The notes: a model not told the origin generated them from the letters alone. A stretch of 64,000 nucleotides of DNA from Oscillospiraceae bacterium (GCA_009783205.1 WRHO01000002.1:62001-126000), one strand, 5' to 3'. Positions 26,369 through 35,128 are shown, counted from the first letter of the stretch. Program-made: numbers and translations.

Positions 26369-27571
26369 ATGGCAAAAGGGTTAAAAATAAGACGTTCAAA
26401 AAATCTATATAAAAGACGAAAAAGCGGTCTCCGCAAAATAGCCGAAACCGGCATACTTGTTGTTGCGGTGGCGGGGCTTGTATTTGTCGGGTACAATGTC
26501 GCCGACGTTCTCCTCAATTATGAGCCGCCGCCCGACGACGAAATTCCGGCTATTGTCGAGGAAACCGGCGTAAGCGCGACAGACGGCGTTGAAACGGCCG
26601 TTTCCATCCCCCCCGCTTCAAATGACGAGCCGCGCATATCGTTTATTTCCGACGGAGACGCCGTTTACGCCCCATTAAATGTTTTAGCGAGTTCAACCGC
26701 GTTGTCGTCATATCTCGAAACGGTCAAGTCGGGCGGGTTTAATTCAATCGTTGTAGAAATGAAGGACGATGAGGGGCGGCTTCTCTATCAAAGTAAAATC
26801 AAAAAGGTTACCGCAGTTGAGGGTGTTTCAACCGGGACGCTTACGGCGGAGCAAATTGCAAACGCCGCCCTCGCCGTCGGGATAAAGCCTATTGCGAGAA
26901 TTAACACGCTTAAAGACCATATTGCGTCGGAAAAAATAGACGACGTTTCATACTTCGGGTGGCTCGATAATGTTCCGGGGGTGGGCAAACGCTGGGCAAA
27001 TCCGTTTTTGGACGGAACGGTGGATTATATATCCGACGTCACCGCCGAGCTTTATAAGGCGGGTTTTTCTGATATTATCTTCGCTAACACAATTTACCCT
27101 ATGCAACATTTTAGGGGACTCGATTTTGAAGTTCTCCCCGATTATATTACCGATTCGTCGGTGAGATTTTCCGGGTTGGGCGAATTTGTCAATAAAGTCG
27201 CCGACAAAAATCCCGATGTAAATATTCTTCTTGAGGTTTCGCTCGGGTGTTTTTCCGGCGACGACGGCGAACTCGGAAGAACTGCGGAGGTGTTGCGGAA
27301 TTTAGACTCGAGGAATAGCGGCTCGCTAAATGTAGAGGCTATTATTCTTACCTTCACCCGCGACGATTTTGAAGTCCCCGTTACAAATTCGCGAACGGTT
27401 CCTTCCTTCGACAAAATGGTAAAAGACGGGATTTCAAAGGTAAAAAGCTATAGCGGCGATTTGGAAATTATCCCGCTTTTTGACAGAGACGGGTTGCCGG
27501 ATAACGAGCGCGACGAAATTGCCGAGGCGTTTAACAAAAACGGTCTCGACGCAATTATTATAAGAAACTGA
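26369..27571 (+). CDS. Putative glycoside hydrolase, DUF4015 family, membrane-anchored
   Basis: A 400-residue protein with a basic cytoplasmic start, one membrane anchor (about 28-50), a Pro/acidic linker, and a TIM-barrel-like domain of the DUF4015 (putative GH) family from about residue 90: NSIVVEMKDDEGRLLYQS, IKPIARINTLKDH, WANPFLDGTVDYISDVTAEL, SDIIFANTIYPMQHFRG. The family is linked to cell-wall or exopolysaccharide glycans, but its reaction is not known to me. A TTGACAG array follows its stop codon. Confidence 0.75.
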   Translation: MAKGLKIRRSKNLYKRRKSGLRKIAETGILVVAVAGLVFVGYNVADVLLNYEPPPDDEIPAIVEETGVSATDGVETAVSIPPASNDEPRISFISDGDAVYAPLNVLASSTALSSYLETVKSGGFNSIVVEMKDDEGRLLYQSKIKKVTAVEGVSTGTLTAEQIANAALAVGIKPIARINTLKDHIASEKIDDVSYFGWLDNVPGVGKRWANPFLDGTVDYISDVTAELYKAGFSDIIFANTIYPMQHFRGLDFEVLPDYITDSSVRFSGLGEFVNKVADKNPDVNILLEVSLGCFSGDDGELGRTAEVLRNLDSRNSGSLNVEAIILTFTRDDFEVPVTNSRTVPSFDKMVKDGISKVKSYSGDLEIIPLFDRDGLPDNERDEIAEAFNKNGLDAIIIRN

Positions 27572-27577
27572 CGGCAG

Positions 27578-27591
27578 TTGACAGTTGACAG
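27578..27591 (+). repeat. TTGACAG heptamer array 3
   Basis: Two exact heptamers joined to the stop codon by TGACGGCAG, the same junction as array 2. Confidence 0.7.
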
Positions 27592-27631
27592 TTGCCTTAT
27601 GTAAAAAATTTTGCTCAACCCTCGTTTTGCA

Positions 27632-27660
27632 TTGACAAGCGATAGTTTTTTGTGTATAAT
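27632..27660 (+). promoter_or_regulatory. Promoter of yajC
   Basis: TTGACA (27632-27637), 17 bp, TATAAT (27655-27660). Confidence 0.85.
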
Positions 27661-27699
27661 GTTGTATATTAAAAATCAAGGAGATAAAAAGAAGACAAA

Positions 27700-28032
27700 A
27701 TGAATTATTTAATTTTGCTCACTGCGGCGGCTGACGGCGACGTTCCTTTGCTCGGCGGTATGCTCGGCACCTTCCTCCCCTTCGTGCTTATGATTGCTTT
27801 AATCTACTTCTTATTCATGCGCCCCGAGGGAAAGCGTAAAAAGAAAATGGCAGAAATGCTCAGTAATATCCAAATCGCAGATGAGGTCGTTACCGCCGGC
27901 GGGATTATCGGCAGAGTAATCGACGCAAAGCCCGACGCCGATACAATTGTTATCGAAACCGGCGGCGATAAAACGAGGATTCGTATACTCAAATCGCACA
28001 TTATCGAAAACCGAACAATGCACAATGATTGA
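27700..28032 (+). CDS. yajC: Preprotein translocase subunit YajC
   Basis: A 110-residue membrane protein of the SecDF-YajC accessory complex. It has a short periplasm-facing start, one membrane helix (LGTFLPFVLMIALIYFLFMRP), and the conserved RPEGKRKKKMAEML...IQIADEVVTAGGIIGRV cytoplasmic domain. AAGGAG ribosome site. secDF lies 2.2 kb downstream, with two secreted-protein genes between. Confidence 0.92.
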   Translation: MNYLILLTAAADGDVPLLGGMLGTFLPFVLMIALIYFLFMRPEGKRKKKMAEMLSNIQIADEVVTAGGIIGRVIDAKPDADTIVIETGGDKTRIRILKSHIIENRTMHND

Positions 28033-28036
28033 AAAT

Positions 28037-28097
28037 TATACTCCTTAACTGCTAAATTTTCAAAAAACGGTGTAATATTTAGTGGTTAAGGAGTATA
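28037..28097. mobile_element. Short MITE-like inverted repeat A
   Basis: 21-bp arms (19 of 21 paired), ends TATACTCCTTAAC and GTTAAGGAGTATA, loop of 19 bases. TA dinucleotides at both ends would fit a TA target. It ends 8 bases before the cassette of the cyclophilin gene. Confidence 0.5.
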
Positions 28098-28105
28098 GTG
28101 GAAAG

Positions 28106-28147
28106 AGAGCTTTTTATGGCTCGGAAAGGCATAGCTACAAAGAAATG
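28106..28147 (+). promoter_or_regulatory. Hairpin + GGAAAGG translation cassette, copy 4 (cyclophilin gene)
   Basis: GAGCTttttatgGCTC hairpin, GGAAAGG, then 15 bases (the longest spacing of the set) and ATG at 28145. Confidence 0.72.
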
Positions 28148-28807
28148 AAAAAATTATTATCTGTATTTATCGCGGCGTCTACGCTTTTTATGATGACCGC
28201 CTGTGAAGAAAAAACCGACGACGGAGAAAGACCCGCAAGAGTCAATGAAGACAGGGTTGGTGATATAACATTAAAGCTCTTCCCCGAAATCGCACCCGTT
28301 GCCGTAAAGAATTTTATCGACTTAGCCGAAAGCGGATATTATGACGGAAAATTAATGCACAGGATTATTCCCGGATTCATGATTCAAGGTGGCTCACCCT
28401 TCGGCGACGGAATGAGCGACCCCTCATATGACAGCTTTTTTGACATTGAGCCGCACGCAAACGCCGTTCACTCATATGGCGCGCTGAGTATGGCAAATGC
28501 GGGCCCGACCCGCAACGCACAACAATTCTTTATCGTAAACGAGCCGGCCGGTACAAATTTCCTCGACGGCGATTATACCGTTTTCGGACACACAATAGAG
28601 GGATTTGAAACGATTGACGCCGTTTCATCTGTAAAAACCGGCGCGGGCGATAAACCGCTCAATGACGTTATCATTGATTCGGTGATAATACACACCGTCG
28701 ACGGCGAACCCGACCCCGAAAAGCTTTTAGAGGGGAATGTTAACGGCAATGTTGAATTGCTCCCGGGTGATGTTTATGCGGTGATTACTATGCGAATAAC
28801 GGGATGA
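28145..28807 (+). CDS. Cyclophilin-type peptidyl-prolyl isomerase lipoprotein
   Basis: A 220-residue exported foldase. The signal peptide ends in lipobox FMMTAC; the cyclophilin domain runs from about residue 40: DITLKLFPEIAPVAVKNFIDLA, YYDGKLMHRIIPGFMIQGG, GALSMANAGPTRNAQQFFI. Active-site Arg, Phe, Met and Gln in HRIIPGFMIQGG are present. It lies between yajC and secDF, fitting a role in folding exported proteins. A heptamer array follows its stop. Confidence 0.9.
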   Translation: MKKLLSVFIAASTLFMMTACEEKTDDGERPARVNEDRVGDITLKLFPEIAPVAVKNFIDLAESGYYDGKLMHRIIPGFMIQGGSPFGDGMSDPSYDSFFDIEPHANAVHSYGALSMANAGPTRNAQQFFIVNEPAGTNFLDGDYTVFGHTIEGFETIDAVSSVKTGAGDKPLNDVIIDSVIIHTVDGEPDPEKLLEGNVNGNVELLPGDVYAVITMRITG

Positions 28808-28813
28808 CGACAA

Positions 28814-28860
28814 TTGACAGTTGACAGTTGACGATACAGTTGACAGTTGGTAGTTGATGA
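28814..28860 (+). repeat. TTGACAR heptamer array 4
   Basis: Units TTGACAG, TTGACAG, TTGACGA, TACAG, TTGACAG, TTGGTAG, TTGATGA after the junction TGACGACAA at the stop codon. The last degenerate units run into the ribosome site of the cellulase gene. Confidence 0.8.
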
Positions 28861-28873
28861 GGGGGGTGAGTTT

Positions 28874-30121
28874 ATGGGAAAAAAAGGTGTTTTAATATTA
28901 TTTTCGACATTGTTTTTAACATTAGCCCTTGTTCCCTCTTGTCCCCCCGCCACAACGGGCGAAGACGGCAATAATATCTCCGAAACAATGGCTAATCAAA
29001 GCATTGATGTTTCAGACGAGCCGAAAACGGAAGAGGACATTGTTGATATATCGCCGCCCGCAGAAATACCCTTTCCCGGATACACTCCGTCGGAAAACGA
29101 AATGCGGATTATTTCTTCAAAAGAGCTGATTAAGGAAATCACGCTCGGGTGGAACCTCGGCAACACTTTTGATTCACTTAGAGGAGAGACCTCGTGGCAC
29201 AACCCGCTTACCACCTTCACCATGATTCAGACAATTGCCGACGCGGGGTTTGATTCGGTAAGACTTCCCGTTACGTGGCGCGAATACCTCGGCGACGCGC
29301 CCGATTATGTCATAGACGGCGAATTTTTGGACAGGGTTGAGGAGGTTGTCGGATATATCCTCGCAACGGGAATGTACTGTATAATCAACACTCACCACGA
29401 GGGCTATGAGCCTTACGAAACGAAGGAAGATGAGATTTCGGGCAAAATGACGGCAATTTGGTCACAATTGAGCGCGAGATTCGCCGATTATAACGAAAAG
29501 CTCATTTTTGAGGGAATGAACGAGCCGCGTTGGTACGGAACCCCGCACGAATGGGACGGCGGAACAAAAGAGGCTCACGACACGGTAAACCGACTCAACG
29601 CCGTATTCATTGATGCGGTAAGAGCAACCGGCGGCAATAACGAAAACAGACACCTTATGATTCCGACATACGCCGCGAGTGCCGAGGCGTCGGCGGTAAT
29701 GGCGATTTCAAAAGCATTCTCCGACATTACCCGAGGAGATAATAAGGTTATTGTCTCGATTCACGCTTATACGCCGACAAACTTCGCCCTCGACCCGCGA
29801 GGCGGTAAAACGTGGCTTTCCGAAAGACATGAGGAAGAAATAAGCTGGATGTTCGGGCGATTAAACGAACACTTGGTAAAAAATGATATCCCCGTCATAA
29901 TGGGCGAATGTGGCGCGGTCAATAAGGACAATTCGGAAGACCGCATCGAATGGGCAAAATGTTATTTTAAAAAGGCGCGCGACTTGGGAATACCCGCGTT
30001 TTGGTGGGATAACGGTATATTCACGGCGCGAAACGAGGATTCCGAGCTTTTTGGATTCTTCGACAGAGAACGCGCAACATTTGTTTTCCCGGAAATATTA
30101 GAAGCAATGATGAACAATTGA
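28874..30121 (+). CDS. GH5 family endoglucanase (cellulase), secreted
   Basis: A 415-residue exported enzyme, most similar in pattern to subfamily GH5_4, which cuts beta-1,4-glucans or xyloglucan. Signal sequence 1-24 with a possible lipobox (LVPSC). Catalytic domain from about 75: TLGWNLGNTFDS, SVRLPVTWREYLG, INTHHEGYE, EGMNEPRW with acid/base Glu217, SIHAYTP, and VIMGECGAV with nucleophile Glu345. No dockerin, so it is probably cell-bound or free. The start at 28874 follows GAGGGGGGTGA. Its stop TGA lies inside the first unit of the next heptamer array. Confidence 0.92.
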   Translation: MGKKGVLILFSTLFLTLALVPSCPPATTGEDGNNISETMANQSIDVSDEPKTEEDIVDISPPAEIPFPGYTPSENEMRIISSKELIKEITLGWNLGNTFDSLRGETSWHNPLTTFTMIQTIADAGFDSVRLPVTWREYLGDAPDYVIDGEFLDRVEEVVGYILATGMYCIINTHHEGYEPYETKEDEISGKMTAIWSQLSARFADYNEKLIFEGMNEPRWYGTPHEWDGGTKEAHDTVNRLNAVFIDAVRATGGNNENRHLMIPTYAASAEASAVMAISKAFSDITRGDNKVIVSIHAYTPTNFALDPRGGKTWLSERHEEEISWMFGRLNEHLVKNDIPVIMGECGAVNKDNSEDRIEWAKCYFKKARDLGIPAFWWDNGIFTARNEDSELFGFFDRERATFVFPEILEAMMNN

Positions 30122-30171
30122 TAGTTGACAGTTGACGATACAATTGACAATTGATAGTTGACAGTTGACAG
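30118..30171 (+). repeat. TTGACAR heptamer array 5
   Basis: Units TTGATAG, TTGACAG, TTGACGA, TACAA, TTGACAA, TTGATAG, TTGACAG, TTGACAG. The first contains the cellulase stop codon. The TTGACGATACA block is shared with array 4. Confidence 0.85.
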
Positions 30172-30186
30172 TTTTTGTGTTATTAT
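30158..30186 (+). promoter_or_regulatory. secDF promoter using a repeat heptamer as -35
   Basis: TTGACA (30158-30163, second-last heptamer), 17 bp, TATTAT (30181-30186), 49 bases before the secDF start. Confidence 0.55.
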
Positions 30187-30234
30187 GTCTTTTGGAAATA
30201 TAAAATAAACAGGAATAAACAGGAGTGTAAACAG

Positions 30235-32556
30235 TTGAAAAGCATTAAAAAACCAATATTTTTTATTATCGCGGCGTGTATTTTGATTTTTTCGGTTTTA
30301 ACGACCTTCGGAATATCGACCTATTACGGTGATGTTCGCACAATTATTATTAAAGGGGTCAACGATATCCGTTGGGGAATCGACATACGCGGCGGCGTAG
30401 ACGTTACCTTTACCCCGCCCGACGATTATGAGGGTGAAATAACCGAGGTGGAGCTTGACGCGGCGCGCTCCACAATTGAGCTTCGCATGATTGCGAAAAA
30501 TATTACCGATTATGAAATATACACCGACTACGGGAGTCAGCGTATTATCGTCCGCTTCCCTTGGCAGTCGGGGGATTCGAGCTTTGACCCGGAAATAGCC
30601 GTAAAGGAATTGGGCGAAATGGCGGAATTGGCGTTCTATGAAGGCATGGAGCGCGAGGGGACGCCCGTACTTACCGGGCGCGACGTAAATAAGGCTACGG
30701 CATATTTTGTCCCCGGACAAAACGGCGCGGCGGGTGAACACGGAGTTGCCCTCGAACTCAAGGACAGCGGGAAGGACGCCTTCTCCGACGCAACGAGTCG
30801 CCTTATGGGTTCCGAAGAGGTAATTTCCATTTGGATGGACGATATACGCATTTCCTACCCTCGCGTAAACTCACACATCTCGGACGGTCGCGCACAAATA
30901 ACCGGAAGCTTCGACAGGGAGAGCGCGGTCGACCTTGCAAATAAAATTAACGGCGGCGCGTTGCCCTTTAAGGTCGTCACCGACAGTTTCAGCATTATTG
31001 ACCCGACAATGGGCTTACACGCAAGAAACGCCATGGCGTTGGCGGGTATAATCGCATTTGTGATTATGTGTGCATTTATGATAAGCCGCTATAGAATATT
31101 GGGCGCGGTCGCGACGTTGGGGCTTGCGGGACAGTTGTTTGGCTCGTTAGCGGTAATTTCCGGCTTCTTCGGCGGCTTCGACAGCTTCACTCTGACAATC
31201 CCCGGAATAGCGGGTATAATTCTTTCGATAGGTATGGGCGTCGACGCAAACGTAATAACCGCAGAAAGAATAAAAGAGGAAATTCGCTCGGGCAAAACGC
31301 TCAACGGTGCGGTTCAAACGGGGTACAAGCGGGCTTTCTCGGCTATATTGGACGGTAACCTTACGATGTTTATTGTCGCCTTTATACTCATGGGTGCGTT
31401 CGGGCCGCCGGACAGCTTTGCATCCACGGTGCTTGCCGTTATATTCCGTTGGTTCGGGCCGAGCGCGGCGGGTTCGATTTATGCGTTCGGGTATACGCTA
31501 ATCATAGGCGTTATTTTGAACTTTATATTCGGCGTATTTGCGGCGCGGCTCATGACCTACTCGCTTGTAAAATTTAAGGCGTTACAGAACCCCGTACTAT
31601 ACGGCGGATACAAAAACGACGCACAAAGAGAAAAAGAAGAATCCAAAAAGCCGTTCGACGCGGTCGGGAACAGGAATAAGTTCTTGGCGGCTCCCATAGC
31701 GGTTGTAGCAGTAGCCGTTTCGTTAATGCTCATTATAGGGTTAGAGGTCGCTATTGAGTTTAGAGGCGGTACAATTCTAAACTACACCTATAATGGCGAA
31801 ATAGACGCAAACTCCGTTAAAACGCTCATCGAATCGGACGAAACCGGCTCGGTCAATATTAAGCTCGGAACTGCATACGGCTCGGAAGCAAAAACAATGA
31901 ATATCGAGTTTTCGTCGAAAAAAGGCTTGACCTCCGATGTTCAACACGGTATAAGCCAAAGCCTCGAAAACGAATTTGCCGATTACGACTTGGCTTTATC
32001 GGGGTCACAGGACGTAAACCCGACAATGGGTAAAGCGTTCTTCCTCAAATGCCTCGTGGCGGTTTTGGTATCGTTCATTGTTTTGCTTTTATATATCGCC
32101 TTAAGATTTAAAAATGTCGGCGGTTGGTCGTCGGGCGTTTTCGCGATTGTCGCGCTCTTAATAAACGTATTAATCGTATTTTCGGTGTTTGTGTTCTTCC
32201 GTTTCCCGATTGACGCTAACTTCATGGCGGTCGTACTGACAATACTCTGCTATACAATTAACGACACAATCGTAGTATTCGACAGAATACGCGAAAATCG
32301 CAATTTATACGGCAAACGCCTCAGCTACAAGGAACTCGTAAACAAAAGCGTTTCACAATCGTTTACCCGTTCGCTCAACACCACAATCACCACCTCAATC
32401 GCAATGCTCGTTGTATGTATTGTTGCGGTTATAACCGGAATAGGCTCAATGCTCTCGTTCGCGCTTCCGTTGTTGCTCGGCTTAGGCTTCGGCTTTGTCA
32501 CATCGCTGTTCATTTCGGGGCCGCTTTGGGCAATGTGGCGGTCATCTCGCGAATGA
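30235..32556 (+). CDS. secDF: Protein translocase SecDF (fused)
   Basis: A 773-residue fusion of SecD and SecF, a proton-driven partner of the Sec channel that helps pull exported proteins. SecD half: first membrane helix, DIRWGIDIRGGVDVTF signature, P1 domain, five further helices (LTIPGIAGIILSIGMGVDANVI). SecF half from about residue 480: IGLEVAIEFRGGT signature, then YTINDTIVVFDRIRE. I chose the TTG at 30235, with AGGAG 9 bases upstream; the frame opens at 30175 but that would add residues before the true signal-anchor. Overlaps the next start by ATGA. Confidence 0.93.
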   Translation: MKSIKKPIFFIIAACILIFSVLTTFGISTYYGDVRTIIIKGVNDIRWGIDIRGGVDVTFTPPDDYEGEITEVELDAARSTIELRMIAKNITDYEIYTDYGSQRIIVRFPWQSGDSSFDPEIAVKELGEMAELAFYEGMEREGTPVLTGRDVNKATAYFVPGQNGAAGEHGVALELKDSGKDAFSDATSRLMGSEEVISIWMDDIRISYPRVNSHISDGRAQITGSFDRESAVDLANKINGGALPFKVVTDSFSIIDPTMGLHARNAMALAGIIAFVIMCAFMISRYRILGAVATLGLAGQLFGSLAVISGFFGGFDSFTLTIPGIAGIILSIGMGVDANVITAERIKEEIRSGKTLNGAVQTGYKRAFSAILDGNLTMFIVAFILMGAFGPPDSFASTVLAVIFRWFGPSAAGSIYAFGYTLIIGVILNFIFGVFAARLMTYSLVKFKALQNPVLYGGYKNDAQREKEESKKPFDAVGNRNKFLAAPIAVVAVAVSLMLIIGLEVAIEFRGGTILNYTYNGEIDANSVKTLIESDETGSVNIKLGTAYGSEAKTMNIEFSSKKGLTSDVQHGISQSLENEFADYDLALSGSQDVNPTMGKAFFLKCLVAVLVSFIVLLLYIALRFKNVGGWSSGVFAIVALLINVLIVFSVFVFFRFPIDANFMAVVLTILCYTINDTIVVFDRIRENRNLYGKRLSYKELVNKSVSQSFTRSLNTTITTSIAMLVVCIVAVITGIGSMLSFALPLLLGLGFGFVTSLFISGPLWAMWRSSRE

Positions 32557-33329
32557 AAATCGGAATATCAACCGCGTCATTATATCCTTTACACACCGAG
32601 GAAGCCTTGCTCGAGACGGCGAGACTTCCCGTCAAAAATGTAGAAATCTTCCTCAACAGTGTGTCTGAGCTGGAGGGGGAGGTTTTTTCGTGTATTCGCG
32701 AAACCGTGAACAAATATGAAATGAACGTAATTTCGGTACACCCTTTTTCGTCGCCTATGGAATCGTTATTTCTCTTTTCGTCCTATGACCGACGGGTAAC
32801 GGAAATTATGGATTTATATAAACGGTATTTTCAGATGATGTCGAGAATTAACGCTAAAATCTTCGTTGTTCATGGGGTAGTTGCAACGGGAAAATGCCCC
32901 GACGAGCGATATGTCGAAAGACTTTACGCATTAATAAAAGCGGGGCGGGATTTGGGCGTTACGGTGGCGCAGGAGAACGTCGGCTACTGTAAAAGCGGGC
33001 GGTTAGAGTTTTTACAAATGTTATCCCGGGAATTAGGCGATTTTGTATCGTTCGTATTAGATGTGAAACAGGCGAGGAGAGCTAACGTCAAGCCGTTAAA
33101 AATAATCGAGGAATTAGGCTCAAAAATTGTACACCTTCACCTGAGCGACTCGAATTACAATGAGGAGTGTATGCCTATCGGTAAGGGCAATTTTGACTTT
33201 AAAAGCTTCTTTGCACAATTAAAACAGGTCGGCTATACCGGCGACGCCGTCGTTGAGCTTTACCGAAACAATTATTCTGAATATGGCGAATTAAAACATT
33301 GTGTCGATTTTTTAGAAAAATTGTTGTAA
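32553..33329 (+). CDS. Sugar phosphate isomerase/epimerase-type TIM barrel protein
   Basis: A 258-residue xylose isomerase-like TIM barrel (AP_endonuc_2 family). Seen: MKIGISTASLYPL start, NVEIFL, MNVISVHPF, IFVVHG (His), VAQENVGYC (Glu), FVLDVKQARRAN (Asp), IVHLHLSD (His), DAVVELYRNNY (Glu), a metal-site pattern typical of sugar isomerases. The substrate is unknown. It starts inside the secDF stop (ATGA), so it is probably co-translated with it. Confidence 0.8.
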   Translation: MKIGISTASLYPLHTEEALLETARLPVKNVEIFLNSVSELEGEVFSCIRETVNKYEMNVISVHPFSSPMESLFLFSSYDRRVTEIMDLYKRYFQMMSRINAKIFVVHGVVATGKCPDERYVERLYALIKAGRDLGVTVAQENVGYCKSGRLEFLQMLSRELGDFVSFVLDVKQARRANVKPLKIIEELGSKIVHLHLSDSNYNEECMPIGKGNFDFKSFFAQLKQVGYTGDAVVELYRNNYSEYGELKHCVDFLEKLL

Positions 33330-33335
33330 AAAGGC

Positions 33336-33364
33336 TTGCAATCAAATATATATTGTGGTATAAT
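33336..33364 (+). promoter_or_regulatory. Promoter of nrdR
   Basis: TTGCAA (33336-33341), 17 bp, TATAAT (33359-33364). Confidence 0.75.
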
Positions 33365-33389
33365 GGTTTAATTAACACAAGAAAAATAC

Positions 33390-33429
33390 AGAGCTTCTTG
33401 TGGCTCGGAAAGGTATGGTCATAATTATG
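33390..33429 (+). promoter_or_regulatory. Hairpin + GGAAAGG translation cassette, copy 5 (nrdR)
   Basis: GAGCTtcttgtGGCTC hairpin, GGAAAGG, 13 bases (TATGGTCATAATT) and the nrdR ATG at 33427, close behind a good promoter. Confidence 0.8.
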
Positions 33430-33885
33430 ATTTGTCCCGATTGCGGTTTTAATGACAGTAAGGTGATTGATTCGCGCCCCACGGAGAGTAGGATTCGAAG
33501 GCGCAGAGAATGTCTTAACCCAAAATGTGCCATAAGATTCACGACCTATGAAACTATAGAGGACGCGCCCTTAAGAGTCGTCAAGAAGGACGGCTCGGTT
33601 GAACCGTTTGACGGCGGAAAGCTCACCAACCGTATCCTTCGCGCAACGGTAAAACGACCGGTCAAGCTCAGAACCGTTGAAAATATGGTAGAGAGCATCC
33701 AGGCTTATTTTAAAAACAACCTTCAAAGAGAGGTTTCGTCGGATAAACTCGGCGAAATTGTTCTTCGCCGCCTAAAGGAAATCGACCTCGTTGCTTATGT
33801 GCGGTTTGCGTCGGTTTACCGCGAATTTGAAGATATAGACAGCTTTGTGCGAATTATCTCGGAGCTACAGTCCGATAAGGAATAG
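33427..33885 (+). CDS. nrdR: Transcriptional repressor NrdR
   Basis: A 152-residue regulator of ribonucleotide reductase genes. N-terminal zinc ribbon MICPDCGFNDSKVIDSRP...RRRECLNPKC (CxxC...CxxxxC), then an ATP-cone domain (LRVVKKDGSVEPFDGGKL...) that senses ATP/dATP. Length matches the family (about 150-155). The in-frame ATG twelve bases upstream is less likely, because the family starts at MxCPxC. A terminator follows. Confidence 0.95.
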   Translation: MICPDCGFNDSKVIDSRPTESRIRRRRECLNPKCAIRFTTYETIEDAPLRVVKKDGSVEPFDGGKLTNRILRATVKRPVKLRTVENMVESIQAYFKNNLQREVSSDKLGEIVLRRLKEIDLVAYVRFASVYREFEDIDSFVRIISELQSDKE

Positions 33886-33900
33886 TGAAGGTTTAAATAA

Positions 33901-33942
33901 TACAGCCCCCGAAATTAATCGGGGGCTGTAATTTTGTTTTTA
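33901..33942. terminator. Bidirectional terminator
   Basis: ACAGCCCCCGA aattaa TCGGGGGCTGT hairpin with a T-rich tail, between nrdR and the convergent secreted-protein gene. Confidence 0.85.
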
Positions 33943-33955
33943 TCAACTTTACCAT

Positions 33956-35074
33956 TTACCAACTTGTACGGTCGGACATACCCACGATGTATTGAAGAAT
34001 CTCTATTGCACAGAATATTGTCGGTTTACCCGCCGCTTTACCCTCGGGGCTGAGTATTGCCGCCGGATTGTTTGTCGCCTTGCTTTCAATCCCGATTAGG
34101 TCGAGAAGTATTTCCACGAAACAGAAAATTGTCGGCTCGCCCGCGCTCTCCCCCTGTTCAGATAACACGCCCATTTTCTCGTGCGGAATAACGGCTTGCC
34201 CGTTTTTGACAACGGTGAACTTCACGCGCCGCGGCGTATATTCCCCGTTCTCCTCCTCGTTGAAGCAATAGCCCTCAAAGGTAACGGTATTCGCAACCGC
34301 CTCCCACCATATAAATGCTGTTCCCGCGTCAACCGCTTCGTTTATGAAACAGCCGCCGATTTCCAAATTCTCAAATAAGCCGGTAAACGATTTGTGCAAA
34401 ACGGGGAATTTTTTGTCGGTATCGAGTCCCGTCCATTTTCCGGCAATACTGAACACGATACAGCTTAGCTTTTTATTTGTAAGTATTTCTATCTGTCCCT
34501 TATCATTAAATCTTACGGTTAAAGCGTCTAAGGTCACCGAGCCGTCTTTATTCGTCGGGATATTCAAAACCTCGTCGTTTTCACAGACGCAGGTCGATTT
34601 ACCGCATTTTTTGCAGGGTTCTTTATTAACGGTGAAGCGTACACTCGAGGGCGTTCCGTTCACGTCGTTTTCTTCAATGAAAAAGGTTCCCTCAAATGAA
34701 ACCGAATCCCCCTTGATTTCTTCCCACCATACAAAGACCGTTCCTTTTTTGACCGTCCCGTTTTTTGCAATTCCGCCCATGTCCGCCTCTTCAAATCTAC
34801 CCATAAAGCCGCTTATATAATCGGGCGTGTTCCTCTTATCAATCCCCGTCCATTTTCCTTCAACGCCGAAAACTACCGTTCCTAAATCGGCATTTATTCT
34901 TGTTTCGAGCGTTCCGTCTCGCGTTAATACAATGTCGAGGTATCCTAAGGTTACCGACCCGTCGACATTAGTCGGTATATTCGCCGGCAAAGCCGGCTCA
35001 TCTGCGACCGCCGAAAACGGAATTATCGCGAGTATTGTCGCCGCTATAATGAGCGTTGTTATAATCTTCTTCAT
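33956..35074 (-). CDS. Secreted protein with duplicated domain and two GEPTIFC-type repeats
   Basis: A 372-residue exported protein. Signal peptide 1-24 (SAVADEP). Two copies of a domain of about 120 residues (about 33-150 and 172-290) share IPTN-DGSVTL, KWTG-D, FVWWEE/FIWWEA and VRFTV/VKFTV patterns; a CKKCGKSTCVC linker separates them. I do not recognise the domain; a beta-sandwich is likely. The C-terminus carries two dockerin-type repeats of the degenerate sort, GEPTIFCFVEILLDL and GKPTIFCAIEILQYI, and lacks the GDILGNG loop. Promoter TTGACA-17-TATAAT is on the minus strand at 35129-35157. Confidence 0.75.
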   Translation of the reverse strand: MKKIITTLIIAATILAIIPFSAVADEPALPANIPTNVDGSVTLGYLDIVLTRDGTLETRINADLGTVVFGVEGKWTGIDKRNTPDYISGFMGRFEEADMGGIAKNGTVKKGTVFVWWEEIKGDSVSFEGTFFIEENDVNGTPSSVRFTVNKEPCKKCGKSTCVCENDEVLNIPTNKDGSVTLDALTVRFNDKGQIEILTNKKLSCIVFSIAGKWTGLDTDKKFPVLHKSFTGLFENLEIGGCFINEAVDAGTAFIWWEAVANTVTFEGYCFNEEENGEYTPRRVKFTVVKNGQAVIPHEKMGVLSEQGESAGEPTIFCFVEILLDLIGIESKATNNPAAILSPEGKAAGKPTIFCAIEILQYIVGMSDRTSW

Positions 35075-35128
35075 AATCTTCTCCCTTTATTGTTACAGTT
35101 TTTGAGTTACAGTTTTAGAGCTGATTGT

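Noticed and set aside
4573-30171. Heptamer arrays as CRISPR repeats
   Set aside because: Units are 7 bases with no spacers and no cas genes nearby.
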